Positions 18,243-26,772 of a DNA stretch of 64,000 nucleotides are shown in pieces (position 1 is the stretch's first letter; the number at the start of each line of letters is the position of its first letter). Source of the DNA: Chitinophagaceae bacterium (GTDB taxonomy: Bacteria > Bacteroidota > Bacteroidia > Chitinophagales > Chitinophagaceae); the NCBI GenBank assembly GCA_023957125.1, contig JAMLHL010000018.1, positions 32,040 to 96,039 of the forward strand, written 5' to 3'. The notes below the pieces were generated by a model. It was given only the letters and a program-made list of their open reading frames with translations. It had not been told where the DNA came from and did not search any database. Position numbers and translations under genes: made by a program.

Positions 18243-18339
18243 GTATTCAATTTGAAAATTTGAAGACTTGAAAATTGATTTTTACTGTTAAATATGAGAA
18301 ACGCCCATTTTCACATTACCTTATTTTCAAATTTTCAAA
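18243..18339. repeat. AT-rich simple repeat between accB and accC
   Basis: The 97-bp gap holds repeated words such as TTGAAAATTTGAAGACTTG and TTTTCAAATTTTCAAATT. The same octamer style occurs in the 96-bp repeats at 5656-5880 and upstream of the sufT-like gene (about 39735-39795). It has no coding content. Confidence 0.5.
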
Positions 18340-18810
18340 TTAATTGGGTTCTACCAGAAACAGAGGCTGATCATATTCAACGGGGGAGGCGTCTTCAGCC
18401 AGTATCTTTACTATTTTACCGCTTACTTCGCTTTCAATTTCATTAAAGAGCTTCATTGCTTCAATGATGCACACCACCTGTCCCTGTGTTACATCGTCTC
18501 CAACCTCGGCTAAAATAGGTTTGTCCGGGGATGCCCTCCTGTAAAAAGTGCCGATCATCGGGCTTTTGATCGTGATCAAATGGTCGGCCGGTTTCTGTTC
18601 GCCGGTTTTGTGCTTTTCCTGGGCAGTATCTCCGCCGGCGGGGGCGGATACTGCCGTTGGTTCCCTTAGGGGAGCCGATGAAACCACCTGGGTAATATGC
18701 TCTTCTTTTTGCCGGATCTTGATCTTAAAATCTTTATCTACTATACTGATTTCCCCGATATTGGACTTATTGATAATCTTTATCAATTCCTGAATTTGTT
18801 TAAAATCCAT
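18340..18810 (-). CDS. accB: Acetyl-CoA carboxylase biotin carboxyl carrier protein
   Basis: A 156-residue BCCP. The C-terminal biotinyl domain (about 80-156) has the biotinylation signature IIEAMKLFNEI, with the acceptor lysine K120. An Ala/Pro/Gly-rich flexible linker (about 45-75) precedes it, and the short N-terminal part (MDFKQIQELIKIINKS) is typical. It supplies biotin to AccC, encoded 97 bp downstream. efp lies 84 bp upstream on the same strand, an arrangement widespread in bacteria. Confidence 0.96.
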   Translation of the reverse strand: MDFKQIQELIKIINKSNIGEISIVDKDFKIKIRQKEEHITQVVSSAPLREPTAVSAPAGGDTAQEKHKTGEQKPADHLITIKSPMIGTFYRRASPDKPILAEVGDDVTQGQVVCIIEAMKLFNEIESEVSGKIVKILAEDASPVEYDQPLFLVEPN

Positions 18811-18894
18811 GTGGATGAGTTTATTTTAATGACAGTGAACCGTTCTCCGAAACAGACGGCTAAGATAGGGATTCAACGTAAATATAACCAAAAA

Positions 18895-19461
18895 TCAGTT
18901 TTTTACCCTTTCCACATATTCTCCGGTCTTGGTATTGATCCTTATCTGTTCTCCCTGGTCCACAAAAAGGGGCACCATCACGGTGGCGCCTGTTTCCACC
19001 GTGGCGGCCTTAAGGGTGCGGGTGGCGGTATCTCCCTTGATCCCCGGCTCTGTATAAGTGATCTCCATGATAATCTTATCCGGCAATTCCACGCTCATCG
19101 GCAATTCGGTTTCCGTGTTCATCAGCACCGATACCGCCTGGCCATCTTTTAAAAATTGCGGGGCGTCTATAAGTTGTTCCTGTACCACAATCTGTTCAAA
19201 AGTCTCGCTATCCATAAAGTTATAACCGGAATCGTCTTTATACAGGAACTGGTAGTCTTTTCTTTCCACCCTCACCGGATAGATCGTGTCTCCCGAATTC
19301 CAGGTTTTTTCAATACTCCGGTTATTTTCCACTCCCTTGAGTTTGGCCCAAACCTTCGCTGCCGCCCTGGCGGTTTTGTTTTCGCCAAATTCAATAACCG
19401 TATAAAGGCTGCCATCTAATTTCAGGATCATCCCCCTGCTGATGTCTGCTGTATTTGCCAT
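18895..19461 (-). CDS. efp: Elongation factor P
   Basis: A 188-residue EF-P, which binds between the P and E sites and rescues ribosomes stalled at polyproline. Three beta-barrel domains are present, ending in the conserved C-terminal block DTATRTLKAATVETGATVMVPLFV..GEQIRINTKTGEYVERV. Unusual: the domain I loop, PGKGQ in E. coli with the modified lysine K34, here reads FGENKTARAAAKVWAKLKG. It is two residues longer and lacks PGKG, so the modified residue, if any, would be K29 or R32. Putative -7 element TATCTTTG upstream, around 19480. First gene of the efp-accB-accC cluster. Confidence 0.95.
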   Translation of the reverse strand: MANTADISRGMILKLDGSLYTVIEFGENKTARAAAKVWAKLKGVENNRSIEKTWNSGDTIYPVRVERKDYQFLYKDDSGYNFMDSETFEQIVVQEQLIDAPQFLKDGQAVSVLMNTETELPMSVELPDKIIMEITYTEPGIKGDTATRTLKAATVETGATVMVPLFVDQGEQIRINTKTGEYVERVKN

Positions 19462-19592
19462 TTATTTTTTTTTGAAGTGCGGCAAAGATAAGAGGTTTTG
19501 CATTATTTTTTTTGCACCCCATCCGGCACGCTATTTTTTCGGGTCTGGATTTCCCGGTGCCATTTCAATAATTTTCGGGTATTTTTGCCCCT

Positions 19593-21974
19593 ATGGAGCA
19601 CATTATTTCCAATGATATTTTGTCTGAAGAAAAACTATCTTTTGAACGCTTCCGGGAAGAAGTGCTTAGGGATTACCGGCTGGCATGTGAGAGCCGGGAA
19701 ACCAGCCTGTTGGGACGAAAGGAAGTGCTTACCGGGAAAGCTAAATTCGGCATCTTTGGAGATGGTAAGGAAGTGCCGCAGATAGCGCTGGCTAAATTTT
19801 TCCAACCCGGGGATTTTTACGCGGGCTATTACCGCGATCAGACCATAGCCTTTGCCACGGGAACAGCCACGATCGAGGAGTTCTTTGCCCAGCTATACGC
19901 CAATCCCAATGAAGCGGAGGAACCCCATAGCGCCGGAAGACAGATGAACGCGCATTTCGCTTCCGCCTTTGTGGACAGGGAAGGGGAGTTCCTGGACCTG
20001 GTGAACCGAAAAAATATTACCAGCGGCATAGCCCCTACTGCCGGCCAGATGCCCCGCGCGCTGGGACTGGCATTTGCTTCCAAAGTATTTCGTGAAATTG
20101 ATTTATTACATCAGTTCCCCAACCTGTCTGATAACGGCAACGAGGTTTGCTTCTGTACTATTGGCGATGCCTCTGTTTCTGAAGGACATTTTTGGGAAAC
20201 GATAAATGCGTCGGCGGTGCTGGAAGTTCCCCTCGCTGTATTTATATGGGACGACGGTTATGGTATTTCCGTTCCTTCCGCCCAGCAGATCGTGAAGGGG
20301 TCGGTGTCGGAAGCATTGAAGGGATTTCAGAAAAAGGGCGATTCTTCGGGAATAGACCTTTATAAGGTAAAAGGCTGGGATTACGCAGGCTTATGCGAAG
20401 TATTTGAAAAGGGAATACAGAAAGTGCGTGAAACCCATATACCGGCCGTGTTTCATGTGGAAGAAGTGACGCAACCTCAGGGACATTCTACTTCGGGTAG
20501 CCACGAACGCTATAAGTCGCAGGAACGGCTGGAATGGGAGAGGGAATGGGACTGTTTAAAGAAGATGAAAGAATGGATCCTCGCGAATGCCCTGGCAGCA
20601 GAGGAAGAACTGACGGCCATAGAGATCAATGCGAAAACCGTTGTGAAAGAGAGCCGGCATCTTGCCTGGAATAAATACGCGGCGCCTGTTAAGGCGATGG
20701 TTGACAAGACGCTTTCGTTATTACAGCATGCCGTAGATGAAAACAAAGATCACACCGGGCGAATTGTGGCGGCCATCGGAAAATTGCAGGCAAACCGGGA
20801 GCCGGACCGGCGAGATACCTTAAAGGCACTTGCAACCGGCGTTTATTTCAGTGATGACGCGGATATAAAGCAGTATTATGAAAGGCTGCTCGAAGAAGAG
20901 AGCGCGCTCTATCGTTCCCATTTGTATAATGAAGGAATAAAAAGCCTGGCGCATGTGCGCCCGTCTTCTTTGGAATATGATGAAAACGCGCCGCTTCTCA
21001 ACGGCTACCAGATCCTGAACCGTTATTTCGACCAGTTATTTACCAGCAATCCCCGGGTGTTGGCTTTTGGGGAAGACCTTGGACTGATCGGCGACGTAAA
21101 TCAGGGTTTTGCGGGGCTCCAGCAGAAGTATGGAGATCAAAGAATATTTGATACGGGCATCCGGGAGCTTACTATTATGGGGCAGGGTATTGGATTGGCT
21201 ATGAGAGGGCTGCGGCCCATAGCGGAGATCCAATATGTGGATTATATGTTGTACGGACTTCAGCCTTTGAGTGATGACGTGGCATCCCTGCATTACCGTA
21301 CCAAAGGAAAACAAAGCTGCCCGATCATTGTCCGAACGAGGGGGCATCGCCTTGAAGGAATCTGGCACAGCGGCTCCCCCATGGCGCTGCTCATTCATGC
21401 CCTCCGGGGTTTCCATATTTGTGTACCCCGCAATATGGTACAGGCCGCGGGGATGTACAATACCTTGCTGGAAGTGAATGATCCGGCGATCATGATCGAA
21501 TGCCTGAATGCTTACAGGTTGAAAGAAAAGCTGCCTTCCAACCTGGGAGATTACAGGGTGGCGCTGGGGGTGCCGGAAATTATGAAGGAGGGGGCCGATC
21601 TCACCATCGTTTCGTATGGCGCTACGCTGCGTATAGCGCTGGAAGCGGCTCAGTTGCTGGAAGCCATGGATATTCATTGCGAGGTGATGGATGTGCAAAC
21701 CCTGTTGCCCTTTGATGTGGGTCAACTCATCCTTAACTCTCTTAAAAAAACCAACCGGATCATTTTTGCAGACGAAGATTTGCCCGGGGGAGCAGCGGCC
21801 TATATGTTTAATGAAGTAATGGAAAAGCAGGGTGGTTATCGCTGGTTAGACGTGGCTCCCCGAACGCTTACCGCGCAGCCGCATCGTCCGGCTTATGGTA
21901 CTGATGGCGATTATTTCAGCAAGCCCAATGTGGAAGATTTTATTAAAATGGTGAAGGAGATGATGAGCGAATGA
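19593..21974 (+). CDS. 2-oxoacid dehydrogenase E1, fused alpha and beta subunits
   Basis: A 793-residue thiamine-diphosphate enzyme in which E1-alpha and E1-beta are one chain. Alpha half (about 1-430): substrate/TPP segments YYRDQTIAFATG, SGIAPTAGQMPRALGLAFA and the ThDP motif GDASVSEGHFWETIN. Beta half (about 455-793): LNRYFDQLFTSNPRVLAFGEDLG, FDTGIRELTIMGQGIGLAMRGLRPIAEIQ and the C-terminal YGATLRIALEAAQLL domain. It decarboxylates a 2-oxoacid and loads a lipoyl-E2; branched-chain substrates are likely by family, not shown here. E2 and E3 genes are absent nearby. ATG at 19593; TATTTTTG 5 bases upstream would imply an almost leaderless mRNA if it is the -7 box. Confidence 0.9.
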   Translation: MEHIISNDILSEEKLSFERFREEVLRDYRLACESRETSLLGRKEVLTGKAKFGIFGDGKEVPQIALAKFFQPGDFYAGYYRDQTIAFATGTATIEEFFAQLYANPNEAEEPHSAGRQMNAHFASAFVDREGEFLDLVNRKNITSGIAPTAGQMPRALGLAFASKVFREIDLLHQFPNLSDNGNEVCFCTIGDASVSEGHFWETINASAVLEVPLAVFIWDDGYGISVPSAQQIVKGSVSEALKGFQKKGDSSGIDLYKVKGWDYAGLCEVFEKGIQKVRETHIPAVFHVEEVTQPQGHSTSGSHERYKSQERLEWEREWDCLKKMKEWILANALAAEEELTAIEINAKTVVKESRHLAWNKYAAPVKAMVDKTLSLLQHAVDENKDHTGRIVAAIGKLQANREPDRRDTLKALATGVYFSDDADIKQYYERLLEEESALYRSHLYNEGIKSLAHVRPSSLEYDENAPLLNGYQILNRYFDQLFTSNPRVLAFGEDLGLIGDVNQGFAGLQQKYGDQRIFDTGIRELTIMGQGIGLAMRGLRPIAEIQYVDYMLYGLQPLSDDVASLHYRTKGKQSCPIIVRTRGHRLEGIWHSGSPMALLIHALRGFHICVPRNMVQAAGMYNTLLEVNDPAIMIECLNAYRLKEKLPSNLGDYRVALGVPEIMKEGADLTIVSYGATLRIALEAAQLLEAMDIHCEVMDVQTLLPFDVGQLILNSLKKTNRIIFADEDLPGGAAAYMFNEVMEKQGGYRWLDVAPRTLTAQPHRPAYGTDGDYFSKPNVEDFIKMVKEMMSE

Positions 21975-21986
21975 GCGGGCAGGTTG

Positions 21987-22110
21987 CAGGTGTCAGGTGT
22001 CAGGTATCAGGTATCAGGTATCAGGTGTCAGGTTGCAGCCTTCAGCAATCAGTTTCAAATCTCAAATCTCAAATTCCAAATCTCAAATCATAAATTTCAA
22101 ATCATAAATC
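21987..22110. repeat. Two adjacent heptanucleotide repeat arrays
   Basis: About seven copies of CAGGTRT (21987-22036) are followed, after a short spacer, by about eight degenerate copies of CAAATCT/CAAATCA (22055-22110). They fill the whole gap between the E1 stop and the next start. Perfect 7-bp periodicity suggests slippage-driven growth. Confidence 0.8.
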
Positions 22111-22116
22111 GGCACC

Positions 22117-22425
22117 GTGAGTAAACCTATAAGTAGAAGTGATATCCGTTTTGCAGAATCGTGGGAAGAACAAAGAAAAGGATCGAAAACGGGATATTAT
22201 CTTCTTTATACTTTCAGTTGGGGACTGGCTATCACTTTCATAATATTTTTTTTACTGATGTTTTTGGGCGGCATTAGTATCATACCGGTTGCGCAGGATA
22301 ATCAAAAGATCATCGTAATTGTGGTTGCCGGCTTTATTCTTGGATTTTGCACCACCGCGGCAGTGCGGAGCCGCAATGAAAAAAAATATCAAAAAATATT
22401 GAAAAAGACCCGAAAAGATCAGTAA
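22117..22425 (+). CDS. Small two-helix membrane protein, unknown function
   Basis: A 102-residue protein starting at GTG (22117). A polar N-terminal segment (MSKPISRSDIRFAESWEEQRKG) precedes two hydrophobic helices (about 27-52 and 64-82) and a strongly basic tail (RSRNEKKYQKILKKTRKDQ), which predicts an inner-membrane protein with cytoplasmic ends. No family was recognised. It ends 16 bp before a methyltransferase gene on the same strand, so co-transcription is likely. Confidence 0.65.
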   Translation: MSKPISRSDIRFAESWEEQRKGSKTGYYLLYTFSWGLAITFIIFFLLMFLGGISIIPVAQDNQKIIVIVVAGFILGFCTTAAVRSRNEKKYQKILKKTRKDQ

Positions 22426-22441
22426 CCCTAAAACTATACCG

Positions 22442-23236
22442 ATGAAAATTGTACAAACGGCGGAACGGGTATCGCACCAGGATGATTCTGATAATTATGT
22501 TTTCCAGCGCTCGCTTCTCGCTTACCTCGAAGCGGCAAAGCTGATTTCGGGTAAAGTGCTTGAAATTGGTACCGGCAGTGGTTATGGAGTGGATATTATA
22601 GCCCCGCATACGGAAGCATTTGTTACCATTGATAAACACAAGGTAGAAAATATTGAAAGCAACGGTACTGAAAAAGCCGCGGTGGAGTATATACAAATGA
22701 ATGTGCCACCTTTGGGAGGGATCCCCTCCGGGAAATTTGATTTTGTTATTACCTTCCAGGTAATCGAACATATAGAAAGAGACGATTTGTTTTTAGAGGA
22801 GATCGGCCGGGTACTCAAGCCGGGCGGGAAGTTGATCGTTACCACGCCCAACAAAAAAATGTCGCTTACCCGCAATCCCTGGCATGTCAGGGAATATACT
22901 GTTGATGAATTGGAGAGTCTGCTGCTTCGTTATTTTAAGGAAGTGCAAAGATCAGGGGTGTTTGGCAACCGCTCTGTTATGGATTATTATGAGAAAAACA
23001 AGGTATCCGTAAAACGGATCACCCGATTTGACATTTTTGATTTGCAGCACCGGCTGCCCCGGCGGTTGCTCCGGATCCCCTATGATATTCTTAACCGGCT
23101 GAACCGGAAAAAACTTTTGAATAAAAATAAGCGCCTTGTTACCGGCATTACGCATGAGGATTATGAAATACGGGCGGCGGACGATTGGTGTTTTGATCTT
23201 TTTTTTATTGCGGAGAAAGAGGGACCGGTTGGGTGA
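22442..23236 (+). CDS. Class I SAM-dependent methyltransferase
   Basis: A 264-residue protein with a Rossmann-fold methyltransferase domain at about 30-150: motif I VLEIGTGSGYGVDII (SAM-binding), the acidic strand FVTIDKHK, the motif IV region FDFVITFQVIEHIERDDLFLEEIGRVLKPGGKLIVTTPN. The C-terminal 100 residues are basic and rich in aromatic residues. UbiE/COQ5-like by motif; the substrate cannot be told. It follows a small membrane protein by 16 bp; the response-regulator gene is convergent and abuts it (stop at 23237). Confidence 0.85.
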   Translation: MKIVQTAERVSHQDDSDNYVFQRSLLAYLEAAKLISGKVLEIGTGSGYGVDIIAPHTEAFVTIDKHKVENIESNGTEKAAVEYIQMNVPPLGGIPSGKFDFVITFQVIEHIERDDLFLEEIGRVLKPGGKLIVTTPNKKMSLTRNPWHVREYTVDELESLLLRYFKEVQRSGVFGNRSVMDYYEKNKVSVKRITRFDIFDLQHRLPRRLLRIPYDILNRLNRKKLLNKNKRLVTGITHEDYEIRAADDWCFDLFFIAEKEGPVG

Positions 23237-23866
23237 TCAGCGTCCGAAATATTTATTTACCGCTTCCACCCTGTTGTTTACATGCAGCTTTTCATAAATG
23301 TGGTACACATGCTTGCGAACCGTTTCCTGTGCAATACCCAGCCTGGTTGATATTTCTTTGTACAACATGCCTTTGGCCAACAGTTCAAGAATTTCGTGTT
23401 CTCGGTTAGACAGGTTGTCTAAAAGCCCTGCGGGGGTATTTTTTTCCTGGAAGGCCGCTACTACCTTCCTCGCTATCTGGCTGCTCATAGGTGCGCCGCC
23501 TTCTGCCAGTTCCCGGATGGCTTCCAGTAATTTTCCCGGCGCTGTTTTTTTCAGAATATAACCATTGGCGCCGGCAGCCAGCGCTTCAAATATCTTTTCA
23601 TCCTCTTCATAAACCGTGCACATCATAAATAAAATTTCGGGATATACCGGCTTTAGTTCCCTAACGCAATCTATTCCGCTTTTACCACCGAGATTGATAT
23701 CCATGAGCACCACGTCGGGCTGTAGTTTCGGAAGGCCTTCAATGGCGCTTTCCCCATTTGCAAAGGCCCCTAAAAACCGGTATCCTTCGGCCATCATAAT
23801 GATCTGCTCCAGCGCCTGGCGTATATCATCATTGTCTTCTACTATGCAAACGGAAATCATATTCAT
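23237..23866 (-). CDS. NarL/LuxR-family response regulator
   Basis: A 209-residue two-component regulator. The receiver domain (1-120) has acidic residues E10, D11, the phospho-acceptor D56 (VVLMDINLGG) and the conserved Lys in ILKKTAPGK. The C-terminal LuxR-type helix-turn-helix (about 146-205) reads LSNREHEILELLAKGMLYKEISTRLGIAQETVRKHVYHIYEKL. It lies 59 bp downstream of a histidine kinase with a HisKA_3 domain, its evident partner. Target genes unknown. Confidence 0.93.
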   Translation of the reverse strand: MNMISVCIVEDNDDIRQALEQIIMMAEGYRFLGAFANGESAIEGLPKLQPDVVLMDINLGGKSGIDCVRELKPVYPEILFMMCTVYEEDEKIFEALAAGANGYILKKTAPGKLLEAIRELAEGGAPMSSQIARKVVAAFQEKNTPAGLLDNLSNREHEILELLAKGMLYKEISTRLGIAQETVRKHVYHIYEKLHVNNRVEAVNKYFGR

Positions 23867-23925
23867 CTCAGGTTGTAAAGCTAATGCTTTATTCTTACAC
23901 CGGGTATTCCCTAAACCGGGTACTG

Positions 23926-25824
23926 TTATAAGGGGATGTTTAATATAACCGAAGTGCCCCCGTTGTTTAAAATAGTGCAGGCGCCGCCAATACCTGAGAG
24001 GCGCTCCCGGATGTTTTGCAATCCGTTTTTATGACAGGGAATAGTGGCGGGGTCAAACCCGATTCCATTATCGGTGATGGATATGAAGAGAGATTCATCT
24101 ATGCGGAAGACGATATCAACTTCTGTGGCCCGGGAATGTTTGGCTATATTATGCAGGGCTTCTTTTACTGCAAGCAGGATATTGCGCCGTGTTTTTCCGG
24201 TTACATGAATTTCTATGATATTGTCCGGGATCACGATCCTGAGTTGCATGGGAAGCGGTTCAAAATACGCTACGATTACCTGCCGCAGGTAGGCTATCAG
24301 ATTGGGCAGCGTGTCGTTTCTCGAGTTCATGGACCAAATGATTTCATTCATTTTGTCTATGAGGCGGTTGGAGGTTTCGGAAATTCTTTCCAGCTCTTTT
24401 TTTTGACCTTGTCCGCCTTTTACTTTGGCAATTTCGCTAAGCAAACGAATAGAGGTAAGCCCCGAACCCAGGTCGTCGTGGATTTCCTTTGCTATCCGGT
24501 TTCGTTCTCTTTCTTTTGTAAGAATAACGGCCTTTTGTTTTTCCAGCTCGGTCCTTTCCCGGTCAATATGAAGCCGTTCTAATTCCCGGATATGCATGTC
24601 ATTTTCCGTTGTCGTTCTGAAAAAGATAGCCCGCATGAAAAATCTCATCTGGATCAGGATCCCCGACGTAAAAGCCAGCAGCGCAATTTTCCGGTGATCT
24701 ATATAGTCATTTTTATAAGTGCCTATTCCATCCTGGTATAAGGCAACAAAAAACAGGAGAATGGATATCAGGGAACCCCAGACGATATACCTGGTTTCCC
24801 TGGTTCTTATATGTTTTGTGACTATCGCAATAAGTAAGATATAATAAGGAAAAATAAAAACCCTTAATACATTAAAAATGATGATCCCCAGGCGGTGTGT
24901 TTCATTTGCATAGGTGAGGGGAATGTTTATTGCCAGAAAGATCGTTTCCATCAAAACGATGATCCGGAACAGCCGGTAATATTTAGGTATGGTCTCGCGT
25001 ATTTGCAGAAAGGAGATGACAAAAAGCAAAATGAAAATACTGCCGCCGATCTGCAATAGCTGAACACTGAAATCGTAGAGAAACCAATAAGCCCGGCCGT
25101 AAATAAAATTATCAATGATCCGGAGAAAAAAATATAAGAGATAGCTTAGTAAAGCCAGCGTGTAAAAAAGATAGTCTTTATTAAAGGTCAGGTAATAGAT
25201 TTCAACAAAAGACAGGAATAAACTGAGGATGATCCCCAGCAGCAGGAAAGAGACCAATAAATAAGTTACGTTCGGTTTTAAAAAATAATCGAAGGAAAAA
25301 GTGGTGATTTCCTTTGGTATTATTATGATGGGGTCAACCAGTTGCCGGTTGTAGAATCTTATTTTCGCCTGGATGTAAAAGGTTTTGGTTTCTCCCGGTC
25401 TTACGATAAAGGGCGTGAACGGCAGTTGATTAAATGCAACATAGGAGAAGGAAAAGGTGTGATTATCCAGCACCTTTGTTTCCTTTGTTGAGCTGTCATA
25501 CTCATACATTGTATATTCCTGGGCTTTCCCCATATACAACCAGAAAGTGTCATTGTTTCCACTGTTGGTAACGGATAATTTCAGGAAACACCGGTAGGGT
25601 AATTTATTCCGGTCCGGAAAGTTTTCGCCGGTATTGCTAAACGTTTTGTTCAGTACCTCCCGGAGAGAAAGGTCGTTTTCATTGCCGGTGTAGTAAGATA
25701 TCTTATCGAGTATGGAATCGTATTTGTCAATGGTACCCAAGTCTATCGGTCGGGTGGTATCCGCACGTATGGAAAAGAAGCATAGTGTACTGATGACAGT
25801 TATGATAAGTGTCTTTAGCAACAA
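23926..25824 (-). CDS. 7TM-DISM sensor histidine kinase (HisKA_3)
   Basis: A 632-residue membrane sensor kinase. After a signal peptide come a 7TMR-DISMED2-type periplasmic beta domain (about 25-180; LYMGKAQEYTMYEYDSS, RPGETKTFYIQAK), seven hydrophobic helices (about 190-395), a short coiled coil and the kinase core. The phospho-acceptor is H449 in RIAKEIHDDLGSG; the HATPase has the N-box EALHNIAKHS, DNGIGFDP and GLQNIRERL. DISM domains usually sense carbohydrates or small molecules. The downstream NarL-type regulator is its likely partner. Confidence 0.92.
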   Translation of the reverse strand: MLLKTLIITVISTLCFFSIRADTTRPIDLGTIDKYDSILDKISYYTGNENDLSLREVLNKTFSNTGENFPDRNKLPYRCFLKLSVTNSGNNDTFWLYMGKAQEYTMYEYDSSTKETKVLDNHTFSFSYVAFNQLPFTPFIVRPGETKTFYIQAKIRFYNRQLVDPIIIIPKEITTFSFDYFLKPNVTYLLVSFLLLGIILSLFLSFVEIYYLTFNKDYLFYTLALLSYLLYFFLRIIDNFIYGRAYWFLYDFSVQLLQIGGSIFILLFVISFLQIRETIPKYYRLFRIIVLMETIFLAINIPLTYANETHRLGIIIFNVLRVFIFPYYILLIAIVTKHIRTRETRYIVWGSLISILLFFVALYQDGIGTYKNDYIDHRKIALLAFTSGILIQMRFFMRAIFFRTTTENDMHIRELERLHIDRERTELEKQKAVILTKERERNRIAKEIHDDLGSGLTSIRLLSEIAKVKGGQGQKKELERISETSNRLIDKMNEIIWSMNSRNDTLPNLIAYLRQVIVAYFEPLPMQLRIVIPDNIIEIHVTGKTRRNILLAVKEALHNIAKHSRATEVDIVFRIDESLFISITDNGIGFDPATIPCHKNGLQNIRERLSGIGGACTILNNGGTSVILNIPL

Positions 25825-25937
25825 CCGATGAATTTACAGGTAATCATAAAGCAAACGTTGTCAGGAAGCTGGTCCGTGATCTCCCAAAAGTATGCCAATT
25901 TTAACGAAGTGTTGAACAACGGACTTCCGGCAGACAC

Positions 25938-26028
25938 ATCCCCAATCTTCGCTCCACCGATAACATTCCAGTAGGAGGACACCGACCGGCAGTGAGTGAT
26001 ACCTCACCCGTCTGCAAAAATTCGGGAT
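25938..26028. repeat. Intergenic hairpin element, copy 2 (diverged)
   Basis: Arms ATCCCCAATCTTCGC (25938-25952) and GCAAAAATTCGGGAT (26014-26028) are imperfectly complementary. Internal words GCTCCACC, CATTCC and CACCCGTCTGC match copy 1 at 15713-15779 in the same order. This copy is about 24 bases longer and the extra part contains a small GTGAG/CTCAC hairpin. It lies in the 267-bp gap between the histidine kinase and rsmG, where no gene is seen. Confidence 0.6.
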
Positions 26029-26091
26029 ATGCCCCTTTCGGTGATATCCGGAAAAGAGCGCGCTTTTAACGGTACTCAGCTATTAGGTAAT

Positions 26092-26772
26092 TTAGGCCTT
26101 TTTTCTGAATCCGGGCGTTTTTTGCGCCGGAAAATACAGTACGAATTTTTCCGCAAAAAAAGGCGCTCCGAAGAGGTTTGCTATTTTCCAGGTACGGGGT
26201 ATTTGCCCGCTTTCCCGTATCTCATGGCGGAGGTCGCCGCCTTTCAAACAAATCAGACCATTTTTAAGGGTCTCCGGTCTGTTTTCTTCTTCTTTTAACA
26301 AAGGCATACTCCATCTCAGCAGATCTTTAATGGGCGCCACCGCGCGACTTACGGCAAAATGGAATTGCCGGTTTTTGATCTCTTCCGCCCTGGTATGAGC
26401 GGTACTGACGTTGGTGAGCCCCAGGGCGTTAACGACCTCGTTGACCACTTTTATTTTTTTACCGATAGCGTCTGTCAGGTGAAAACGGGCTTCCGGGAAA
26501 AAGATAGCAAGAGGAATGCCGGGAAATCCACCACCGGTGCCGATGTCTATGATTTCCATATCTTTTGTAAATTTAAAAATTGCCGCAATGGCTAAGGAGT
26601 GTAATACGTGTTTTTCATAAAGGGCGTCAATATCCTTGCGGGAAATTACATTGATCTTTTGGTTCCATTCTGAATATACCTTACCCAGCAGTGCGAATTG
26701 GTTTAACTGCAGATCGGTAAAATCTGCGAAATAGCGGGTGATCACCTCCAGTTGGTCCGGGGTTTCTTCCAT
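26092..26772 (-). CDS. rsmG: 16S rRNA (guanine-527-N7)-methyltransferase
   Basis: A 226-residue RsmG/GidB, which methylates N7 of G527 in 16S rRNA. The SAM-binding Rossmann core is seen in MEIIDIGTGGGFPGIPLAIFFPEARFHLTDAIGKK, followed by the family's HTRAEE and FAVSRAVAP segments. The ATG at 26772 (MEETPDQLEVI) fits the family start better than the frame's upstream codon at 26832, which lies inside the glycosyltransferase gene. It overlaps the end of that gene by 31 bp on the same strand, so the two are translated together. Confidence 0.93.
   Translation of the reverse strand: MEETPDQLEVITRYFADFTDLQLNQFALLGKVYSEWNQKINVISRKDIDALYEKHVLHSLAIAAIFKFTKDMEIIDIGTGGGFPGIPLAIFFPEARFHLTDAIGKKIKVVNEVVNALGLTNVSTAHTRAEEIKNRQFHFAVSRAVAPIKDLLRWSMPLLKEEENRPETLKNGLICLKGGDLRHEIRESGQIPRTWKIANLFGAPFFAEKFVLYFPAQKTPGFRKKA

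Noticed and set aside
24016..24582. 188-codon plus-strand frame
   Set aside because: Antisense to the kinase core of the histidine kinase.
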